NCBI GenBank assembly: GCA_015231825.1
Contig: JADGAV010000024.1
Span: 1-64,000 of the forward strand
Origin: SAR324 cluster bacterium
Lineage (GTDB): Bacteria > SAR324 > NAC60-12
Length of the DNA stretch: 64,000 nucleotides
Direction of reading: 5' to 3'
The position numbers were made by a program, and so were the translations under genes. The notes under the pieces are model-generated. The model saw only the letters and a program-made list of their open reading frames with translations, was not told the origin of the DNA and did no database searches. Shown here piece after piece: positions 57,108-64,000 of this stretch. The first letter of the stretch is position 1. Each line of letters begins with the position of its first letter.

Positions 57108-60100
57108 TTAGAACGCCCATTCGTAATCCAATTCAGCCCAAAAAATTTTTTCATCACGAGCACCATAGATTTCATTGATATCCACTGCATTGGATAGGCG
57201 AAAAACGAGATTCAATGGGTACCGGTATCCAATATCACTGAGAAGTTTTAATTCAAGGCCAAAACTTCGCCGAATTTGCTCAGCAAAAATGTCTCTTATG
57301 TAAAAGATTTCATCGTCAACTACCGCATCAGTGCTCTGAAAATCTCCAGAAAAACTGGCATAGTCATAAAAAAACCCTGCATGTAATTGTCGGAAGTAGA
57401 AAGGCAGCATCGCCTCTCCACGAAAAATTTGTGTGATCGGCATTCGCCATTCCAGGGAAAGCGCAGAAAACTGCTGGGCGGTTTCAATATATTTCCGGTA
57501 CCCTCTCAAAGGAATGTCATACCCACTTGAAAACAGGGCTTGAGATTCATTTTGTTTCAAACTCACACCCCGGCTGAATTCAAACTTGAGCACCTGGTGC
57601 TGCCATGCCAAAGGATAAAATGAGGTATAATTGCCTATCAATAACGTATGATCGTTGGAAAGCTCCCGGTTCTCATTTTTCAACCTTTTAATTAGAGCGG
57701 CTTTTTGATCAGACGTTAACCCTTCTTTTTCGGGATTTTCATTTTTGAATTCAGTGAGAATTCGATTGAAAGCATTTCCATCCACCGCAACAATCTTCGG
57801 ATTGCTCCCACTCCGGTTCGGGAAACGCGTCAGACTCAAAGTAAATGATGAACCTTCTTCTTCACTAATGGACAGAGGATAATGTTTCAGATTTGAGTAA
57901 CTAATGAAAGCATGAAGACCTTGTCGTTTTCCAATAAAAGTGCGGGAATTGAAATAGTCACGAGTCGTTTTATAGAGTGGCAAAACACCCTGAATCGGCG
58001 TTCCGATACTTTGTTCTATCTGACCGGTCAGATTCGCATTGACAGAATCCACGAAGCCGCTATCCCTAAAAGGCTCCTGGTATCGATAGAGCCAGCCACC
58101 CCCAACGTCCCATTGCCCTTCAACTTTAAAAGAAAGCGTTAATCCTGCATCATGGACGGTTTCCCAAAGATGAGGCACGCTCAAACCATAAGGATAACGG
58201 CGAGGCAGCAAAGACGAATTGAACGTCACCGTCGGTAAAAATTCGTCATTGGTATAGGAAAATTGATGGTACGTTTTTTCCTTCCCCAAAGTCAATGTGG
58301 CAAAATATGCCTGCTGGCCCAAAGGATCTTCCCCTGCTGTAATCGCACCCCATGCGTATCCTCCAGGTTCTTCATCTCCATAGAGAAACCAAAACTGAGA
58401 CCTAAGATTCCATCCCTGATAAGGTTCTGAAAAAGCATCAACTACCGGGACCGTCGATTGGTCCCTTTTTTTTGCCATTTCAGCGCTTAAAATCCATGTA
58501 GACTTTATTGAAGGCAGAGGGTCTGATCGAACCTGTTTCGGCACCCATTCCATAGAAGCGAGTTCCAATACTGCGTCATTATAGTTCTGAAAGTACAAAC
58601 GTTGCGACTTGGGACTTGTAAGAGGCATGAAGGCTCCTCCCAGGACATGCGTGACCGGCTTGAAATCCCCACTTTCGAGATCATATCGATAAATATTGCT
58701 GACCCCTGAATGATCTGAACTGAATAAAATCGCCTGATCCTTCCTTTCCCAAACTGGTGAGGATTGAAGATGTCCGTCACGAATCTGGTGGATGATTGCA
58801 CCAGCAGACACGTCTAATATTGGCAAAATTGTGACGCCTTTTCGGTCGGTGAAGGAATAAACCACCCGTTGTCCCTGATGATCCCACCGGGGTGAAGAAA
58901 CCCTGGAATAACGGTAGTTGGTCAGTTTTTTAACTCGGTTTGCAAGAAAGGGAGCTTCATCGGCCTCGTTTTTTTGACGGTAGACTAGATCATACATCAC
59001 CAAATTCTGATGTCCTCTTTCACTTTCTACCGCTATCAAAGATTTGCCGTCAGCGGCAAGATCAATGGCTCCAACTCGACCATTTTCCGTCAATTGAAAG
59101 CTCAGCCCGGTCCGAAAACTAAAGATAAATAACTCGCGATACGTGGTGATCCCTTGCTCAACAGCTGCAGTGTAAAACAGATAGTCCCCGCTAGGGTGCC
59201 ATGTCAGCGAATAGGCATTTTGTTCAATCAGAGTTTCGAATCTCCTGTTCTTTTTTTGCCATATTCGAATCCTGTTTCCTTCATTTCCACTGCTTTCTAC
59301 AAAGGCAATTTGTTGCTCATCAGGAGAAAGGGCGAAACTTTTTTGTTGATATCCTCCCGAATAATGCGATCGAAACCGGGTCAAGGCCTGGGATTTTAAA
59401 ATGTTAATCTGCTCCTGTTGTTTTTTATTTTGATCGCTTCTGAATTGCGCATACATTTCAGGCAAATTAGCACCATTCCTATCCTCGATTGTCGAAGTAC
59501 CCATGTAAGGAAGCTTTGATGCCAAATCATGGTTGAGTTCTCGAGGAGAAATATTAGGGTTTCCATTGACTAGATAATTGACAAAATATCCCCCATATAG
59601 ATAACGGGCATTTTCTCCAGGAATTCCCGGTCGGTGAAAATCTATCTGGTCGAGCCGCAACAATTGATCTTTCAGTGCTGCCATACGCAATACCATTTCG
59701 GATCGGGGACTGCGCCCCCTCCCTGAATGCGTATATTCGGTTTCAAAATAAACGGCCAAGCCTTCCCAAAGCCATAAAGGAACAAAATTATTTGGGCTGT
59801 TGAGGAACAGAAACAATGAATTGACAACTGGATGAGGAGCTGTGCCGGGGCGGCCAAAAACAGCTCGAATCAATTTGGAATATCCTGCGACAGTATCAAG
59901 GTGCAGAATATGAAAGTATTCATGAAGAATCAGCGCCCTCAGCCAGTCCTGACTTTCGTATTCGGCAATCACCCCGGAAATTTCTGGGGCATTGGGAAAG
60001 ATATGCAAGGCAGGATAGGGCAAGCCTGAAGCATGACCGTTTTGTTGATCCATGGTATCACTGACAATCACATGGACTTTCTCTTCCGGCTCCCAATCCA

Positions 60101-61784
60101 GCACAGGTGATAGAAGAGCGTGTGATTCCTCCGCATAGGCTGCCGACATTCTGGCCAGTTCCTCCATCCCCTGATGAAAATAGACAAGAAAATGCTCGCT
60201 TTCCAATGTCTGCCATTGCAATTGTCCCAACTTTGAAACTCCTGCAATATCGGTCGTTTTTCCCAATTGAGGAGGTGGTTCAATCAAGACCGGTTTCTGT
60301 AAAGGCATGATTTTCAAAACAGGCTTCTTTTCCGGTATCGGTTCCTTAATTGTCACCATTTCAGATTTCTTTTTTGCTTCCGGCCTTTTCGTCAACTTTT
60401 TGACCGCTTTTGTCTTGGTGATTTCTTTTCGTTTTGGAGAGGCTTTCTTTGTAATTTTAGGTTTTTCAACAAACGTTGGAGCAAATTGTTCACCAGCTTC
60501 AGCAGCAATCGTCCATTCCTGTTTCGAAATCGTTTTTTGAATGGGATTGGCTTTGAAGGATCCTCTAGATTGAGGAGACTTTTTTGCATTCGGATTCGCT
60601 TTTACTAACTCTTCCGCCTTGGCTACGGGTTTTTCTTCCGGCTTGGTTTCAATTGTCCTTTCATTTAGGGAATCTTTCTTTTCAACGACTTTCCGTTTGA
60701 CGAATTCTTTTGGCGTTGGAGCCAGTTTGTCAGTCGGTTTTGCTTTCAATACCTTCTTTAGGGAAGCGGGTTTTGAAACTGAAGGGGATTTTATGTCCCC
60801 TTCCTGGCTGACAGGGGCTTCGTTTTCTGCCAACTTGTTAGTTGCAGCAACTTCTATGGAGAGGTTTTGAACTGGAGAAGAAGGTTTTACAATTTCCGAA
60901 TCAGGAATCATTTCTTTTGAGACCCCTGGTTTTGACTCAGTTTCGACAAGTACGCGATCGAGTTTCTTTTTTGCTTGACTTACCTGGGGATCGTTCTTTT
61001 TTTCCTCGATTTCTGCTAATGCAGGTGTTGGCGAGGGATTATCCTTTTTAGGAAGTCCCTTTATTCTAACAACTGCCTCAATTGGTTGAGGGGGGATCAT
61101 TTCTTCGGTGTATTCTGCCGAAATCCAAGCTCTTTTCCCATTGCCCAAACGGATTTGATACCAACCCCCATTTTTTCTCAAAATTGGAAAGACATCTCCT
61201 TCAACCACCTGAGCGATCACTTCCCCATCCATCGGATTTTCACGCACACGAAGGTTCTCCGCGAGCACCTTCAGCCTTCGATCCTTAAACGTAACATCCG
61301 TTCCGCTCCCGTAGGCCAATATATGGTTTCCTGAAACCCAGCCTTTTCTTCCACTTTTTAGCTGGATCTGATACCAGCCTTCCTGCTGGTCCAAAATACT
61401 GTAGCGAGTTCCTTTGTGAAGCTCAGCTATAATTTTTCCATCCACACGGCTTTCACGAACTCTGAGATCTTCCACTTTTGCTTCCAGATTCCATACGTCC
61501 ATAGAAGATTTCGAGGCTTCTTGTATGACACGGACATGGTTTTGTGAAACCCAGCCTTTCCAGCCATTTTCCAGTTCAATGCGATACCATTCGTCCTGGT
61601 GTTCCAGTATTGGATAAATTCCTCCAAGCCGAAGTAAACGGAGCACCGGACCATCTGCTTTGTTTTTACGTACCCTTAAATAGTCCGAGGTGATTTCTAA
61701 CTTAGTCGCATTGCCCTGAGCGAAAGGACTGAATACTATAGCAATCAAAAACAGGACAATCGTCAGGTTTTTCAATCTCGGCAT
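57108..61784 (-). CDS. SH3 - metallopeptidase - beta-propeller - outer-membrane barrel multidomain protein
   Basis: 1558 residues. A signal peptide (~1-25) precedes three bacterial SH3 domains (~26-90, ~98-165, ~170-235), each with an LRVR and a GWVS turn. Residues ~235-525 are a Lys/Pro/Glu-rich low-complexity linker. Residues ~545-760 look like a gluzincin-type peptidase with HEYFH near residue 617 (HExxH) and the downstream Glu of WLWEGLAVYFE, the third zinc ligand. A TolB/PD40 beta-propeller follows (~800-1090), and ~430 residues ending in ELDYEWAF have the alternating pattern of an outer-membrane barrel. AGAGGAG precedes the ATG. Probably surface or periplasmic, acting on cell wall or protein; substrate unknown. 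Confidence 0.8.
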   Translation of the reverse strand: MPRLKNLTIVLFLIAIVFSPFAQGNATKLEITSDYLRVRKNKADGPVLRLLRLGGIYPILEHQDEWYRIELENGWKGWVSQNHVRVIQEASKSSMDVWNLEAKVEDLRVRESRVDGKIIAELHKGTRYSILDQQEGWYQIQLKSGRKGWVSGNHILAYGSGTDVTFKDRRLKVLAENLRVRENPMDGEVIAQVVEGDVFPILRKNGGWYQIRLGNGKRAWISAEYTEEMIPPQPIEAVVRIKGLPKKDNPSPTPALAEIEEKKNDPQVSQAKKKLDRVLVETESKPGVSKEMIPDSEIVKPSSPVQNLSIEVAATNKLAENEAPVSQEGDIKSPSVSKPASLKKVLKAKPTDKLAPTPKEFVKRKVVEKKDSLNERTIETKPEEKPVAKAEELVKANPNAKKSPQSRGSFKANPIQKTISKQEWTIAAEAGEQFAPTFVEKPKITKKASPKRKEITKTKAVKKLTKRPEAKKKSEMVTIKEPIPEKKPVLKIMPLQKPVLIEPPPQLGKTTDIAGVSKLGQLQWQTLESEHFLVYFHQGMEELARMSAAYAEESHALLSPVLDWEPEEKVHVIVSDTMDQQNGHASGLPYPALHIFPNAPEISGVIAEYESQDWLRALILHEYFHILHLDTVAGYSKLIRAVFGRPGTAPHPVVNSLFLFLNSPNNFVPLWLWEGLAVYFETEYTHSGRGRSPRSEMVLRMAALKDQLLRLDQIDFHRPGIPGENARYLYGGYFVNYLVNGNPNISPRELNHDLASKLPYMGTSTIEDRNGANLPEMYAQFRSDQNKKQQEQINILKSQALTRFRSHYSGGYQQKSFALSPDEQQIAFVESSGNEGNRIRIWQKKNRRFETLIEQNAYSLTWHPSGDYLFYTAAVEQGITTYRELFIFSFRTGLSFQLTENGRVGAIDLAADGKSLIAVESERGHQNLVMYDLVYRQKNEADEAPFLANRVKKLTNYRYSRVSSPRWDHQGQRVVYSFTDRKGVTILPILDVSAGAIIHQIRDGHLQSSPVWERKDQAILFSSDHSGVSNIYRYDLESGDFKPVTHVLGGAFMPLTSPKSQRLYFQNYNDAVLELASMEWVPKQVRSDPLPSIKSTWILSAEMAKKRDQSTVPVVDAFSEPYQGWNLRSQFWFLYGDEEPGGYAWGAITAGEDPLGQQAYFATLTLGKEKTYHQFSYTNDEFLPTVTFNSSLLPRRYPYGLSVPHLWETVHDAGLTLSFKVEGQWDVGGGWLYRYQEPFRDSGFVDSVNANLTGQIEQSIGTPIQGVLPLYKTTRDYFNSRTFIGKRQGLHAFISYSNLKHYPLSISEEEGSSFTLSLTRFPNRSGSNPKIVAVDGNAFNRILTEFKNENPEKEGLTSDQKAALIKRLKNENRELSNDHTLLIGNYTSFYPLAWQHQVLKFEFSRGVSLKQNESQALFSSGYDIPLRGYRKYIETAQQFSALSLEWRMPITQIFRGEAMLPFYFRQLHAGFFYDYASFSGDFQSTDAVVDDEIFYIRDIFAEQIRRSFGLELKLLSDIGYRYPLNLVFRLSNAVDINEIYGARDEKIFWAELDYEWAF

Positions 61785-62100
61785 GAACTCCTCTTCAAAA
61801 CGGGATACCTCCCATTATCGTAGCGACTCGTTCCCGTTTTTCAATCGTGATAATAGTTGAAAGCAAAATGTTCTCTGTCACTTCAAAAACAGCAGATTGC
61901 CTCAATGAAAAAAAATAGTGAAGCGTTTCTTACATTTATTTCTATTCCAAATTTTAGTCTGTTGAATCTTTTCCAATCCATGTAATATCTTCAGAGCCTA
62001 TCAGCAATCGGGAATTTTTTTAAAAATCAAGAATCAGGTCCCAATATTATAGTCCCATCTAAGGTACCCACATGCTTCTCATAAAAATCAAAGGTTTCTC
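61785..62100. other. Divergent intergenic region
   Basis: 316 bp between the multidomain envelope gene (minus) and fxsA (plus). A candidate minus-strand promoter is listed separately. A TTGAAT and TAATAT on plus are only 15 bp apart, so that pair is weak. Nothing else was seen. Confidence 0.4.
61814..61844 (-). promoter_or_regulatory. Weak sigma70-like promoter candidate for the envelope protein gene
   Basis: On minus, TTGAAA (61844-61839) and GATAAT (61819-61814) are separated by 19 bp, longer than optimal. Transcription would begin about 25 bp before the start codon at 61784. Confidence 0.3.
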
Positions 62101-62505
62101 ATGTTATTTAAACTGTTTCTTGGATTCACAATCATCCCAGTGATTGAGATATACTTTTTGATCAAAGTCGGTTCCATTTTTGGGGCACTGACGACCGTTT
62201 TTATTGTTATTTTTACAGGTATTCTAGGAGCCTATTTGGCAAGGATGCAGGGGCTGAAAACCATGTTCAAAGTTCGCGACAGTTTGAGCCAGGGCATCAT
62301 GCCAGCGGAGGAATTGATCGATGCTCTGTTGATTGTTATTGCTGGAGTCGTTTTACTGACACCGGGTTTTCTCACCGATATTTTCGGAATTTTATTATTG
62401 ATTCCGATCACGAGAAGTCTTTTTAAAAAGTGGTTGCTCGGTCGATTTGAGAATATTTACGTCCAGGGAAGGAATGTGACAGAGACCCCCAAAAACATTA
62501 ACTGA
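62101..62505 (+). CDS. fxsA: FxsA-family membrane protein
   Basis: 134 residues, three to four hydrophobic segments with the family patterns GFTIIPVIEIYFLIKVGS, GAYLARMQGLKT and LLTPGFLTDIFG. FxsA relieves F-factor exclusion of phage T7 in E. coli, while its normal role is unclear. AAAGG lies 6 nt before the ATG. Convergent with the following membrane protein gene, 7 bp apart. Confidence 0.9.
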   Translation: MLFKLFLGFTIIPVIEIYFLIKVGSIFGALTTVFIVIFTGILGAYLARMQGLKTMFKVRDSLSQGIMPAEELIDALLIVIAGVVLLTPGFLTDIFGILLLIPITRSLFKKWLLGRFENIYVQGRNVTETPKNIN

Positions 62506-62512
62506 GCTGAGG

Positions 62513-64000
62513 CTAGATGGGAGAAGGCATTTTTTTCCGGTAAACAGTTACCTCGATTTCAGGAAAATGCCGGACAACAGAAAATAGTCCGTCCACTCCG
62601 TTTTTCTCCAAACTTTGCCAGAATTGAATGCTTTTCTGTACTCGAAATTCGCGTTCGGTAAGAGGCACAATGCCAATTTGTTTCATTCCCGGTCTGCCTT
62701 TAAGATTGACTATCAAATACTCAATTCCTTGTTTTTCAATGATTGGAACATCAATGAATTCTCCAACGCGTTCAGCAAAGGGAAAGTTCTGCGGAAAAAT
62801 ATAGATTTGCCGGGAATACAGGATTTTTGCCTCCTGGGGTACTATAGAGGGAAGCACTGCTGCAAATTTTCGATGTTTCGAAAGTTCCTGATTGATGGCG
62901 CGACGACGATTTTTATCTCTTTCAACCAATCTCCATTGCCCATGTATTCCAGCAAAAAATAAAAGAACGCCAATCGTAATCATCCATCTACTTTTTCTTT
63001 TAGTTAATGAAGGTACCCACCAATAAAGACCAAGAATAATGATCATGAAAAAAGAAAAGTGAGTATGAATCAAATAGCGGTCAATAAAGGACCGTGAGCC
63101 GAGGACAATGTATCCATTCCCAATAATTACCCATGATAGATTGATCAGAAAAAAGGACTCAGCTGGATTTTTTAAAAAGGAAGGGCCCTTCTCCTTTAAC
63201 CCTCGGTGCAGATGCAGGACGCTTGTCAAAATTGAAAAACAAAAGAAAAACGAAAAAACCGGCCCCAAAAACGAATCTCCTACAACGACCGTGATCCATC
63301 CCCACCCGCTTCTGCCAGCCCACTTCCCGGCGCTGTACGCTTTCTCTGAAAGCAAACCTTCCAACCACTCCTGCAGATGCAATACCTGGTAAGGTGAAGA
63401 AATTGTAAAAACAACTAGAAATAGCAGACTCCCACCAAGTATATACCAGAGATTTCTTTTTAAATTATAGATTCGGTGTTTCCAAACTGTCACCGCAAAA
63501 ACGACTGCCGCCCAGGGAATCAAAAATACGACCAGCGGTTTGGTCCCTATTGCCAGTGCAGCACTGCCTGTCGTTTTCCACCAATCGTTTGGCTTCGCGT
63601 AAAGAAAAAAGAATGTTGCAGAGTACAATGTCAAAACAACAAAAAGAATCATTGTTGCTTCAGGATGGATACGGGTGGCAAACAATAAATTGAGCGATTG
63701 GCCTGAGAGCAGAACAAGAGCAAAAGTTGCCCATAAAAAAGAGGACAATATCCGGTATACCAGAACAAAACCGAGCATTAAATAAAGATTCATGGAAAGC
63801 AATGAAACCCATTTTGAACCATAAGCAAAGGATTTGGGAGAGATCGGGGTTCCTCCTTCTACAAGCCAGGCAAAGAGATAGGAAAGGTGAATATAAAAAG
63901 CGGTGTATGCAGATTGCGACAATTTCAAAGACTGGGTATTTTGGATATTTTCGAGGATTTTGATTTGCCTTCCTTCGTCACTCCACAAAAAAGAGGCTTC
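62513..64000 (-). CDS. Polytopic membrane protein, probable GT-C glycosyltransferase (partial, N-terminus off right edge)
   Basis: The frame stays open to the right edge, so the true start lies outside the window and about 496 residues are visible. There are eight or more hydrophobic segments, and a soluble C-terminal domain of ~120 residues ends MPSPI. The visible N-terminus SFLWSDEGRQ recalls the acidic DE loop of GT39/ArnT-type enzymes, which move sugars from polyprenyl phosphate. Assignment as a glycosyltransferase is tentative because the family's N-terminal catalytic region is cut off. Confidence 0.6.
   Translation of the reverse strand, partial: EASFLWSDEGRQIKILENIQNTQSLKLSQSAYTAFYIHLSYLFAWLVEGGTPISPKSFAYGSKWVSLLSMNLYLMLGFVLVYRILSSFLWATFALVLLSGQSLNLLFATRIHPEATMILFVVLTLYSATFFFLYAKPNDWWKTTGSAALAIGTKPLVVFLIPWAAVVFAVTVWKHRIYNLKRNLWYILGGSLLFLVVFTISSPYQVLHLQEWLEGLLSEKAYSAGKWAGRSGWGWITVVVGDSFLGPVFSFFFCFSILTSVLHLHRGLKEKGPSFLKNPAESFFLINLSWVIIGNGYIVLGSRSFIDRYLIHTHFSFFMIIILGLYWWVPSLTKRKSRWMITIGVLLFFAGIHGQWRLVERDKNRRRAINQELSKHRKFAAVLPSIVPQEAKILYSRQIYIFPQNFPFAERVGEFIDVPIIEKQGIEYLIVNLKGRPGMKQIGIVPLTEREFRVQKSIQFWQSLEKNGVDGLFSVVRHFPEIEVTVYRKKMPSPI

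Noticed and set aside
1-64000. tRNA, rRNA, CRISPR arrays, insertion sequences or prophage
   Set aside because: No cloverleaf-like segment, regular repeat-spacer series, transposase or phage structural gene could be recognised by eye.

Overview
The window is a dense, GC-moderate chromosomal segment of a Gram-negative bacterium. An outer membrane is implied by a secretin, lipoproteins, an OmpA-like peptidoglycan-binding protein and two predicted beta-barrel proteins. A flagellar switch protein (FliN type) implies motility. The mixture of Liv transport, MoxR/DUF58, PilZ proteins, large hybrid kinases and class III cyclases resembles marine 'deltaproteobacterial-like' lineages such as SAR324, but that placement is a low-confidence inference. 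I saw no mobile element, CRISPR array, rRNA or tRNA. Most genes look vertically inherited housekeeping or envelope/signalling genes.

Layout. 1-5.7 kb: a minus-strand branched-chain amino-acid type ABC importer (livG-livF-livH-livM-livK), followed by a VOC/cupin protein that runs off the left edge. 6.0-11.7 kb: an OmpA-domain protein on plus; on minus a PurO-type IMP cyclohydrolase, a histone-deacetylase-family hydrolase, MoxR, DUF58 and TrpD. 11.8-14.4 kb: a compact minus-strand triad, made of a zinc-ribbon MotA/TolQ/ExbB-type channel and two small single-TM partners, which looks like an uncharacterised ion-driven complex. 15.0-24.5 kb: HNH nuclease, RsmB, a PilZ protein with an upstream small protein gene preceded by a clear CIRCE operator, orphan ModC, GreA, ClpS-ClpA, and CysK-CysE.

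24.5-31.6 kb (plus strand): PyrE, a HEPN-like protein, a CoA-type Nudix hydrolase, PrmA, a PilX/GspK-like protein, an alpha/beta hydrolase-OsmC fusion and a YdcF/SanA protein. 31.6-44.2 kb is a signalling and envelope block: a double hybrid kinase, an outer-membrane barrel-like protein, a FecR-domain protein, a formylglycine-enzyme-like lipoprotein lacking the catalytic cysteines, and a 1322-residue CHASE2-PAS-kinase-receiver-cyclase.

44.4-50.9 kb is a minus-strand run IspD, secretin with extra N domains, ScpA, a FliN with six repeats of a FliM-like IDALL motif, and QueA. 51.3-57.1 kb is a plus-strand signalling operon: TerB/PilZ protein, receiver-HATPase protein, periplasmic peptide-binding protein and a membrane class III cyclase. 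57.1-61.8 kb is a giant SH3-metallopeptidase-beta-propeller-barrel protein. The window ends with FxsA and a partial polytopic membrane glycosyltransferase-like protein.

The strongest candidates for new biology are the ExbB-like triad, the CIRCE-controlled small-protein/PilZ unit, the FliN with repeated CheY-docking-like motifs, the binding-protein/cyclase operon, and the 1558-residue envelope protein.
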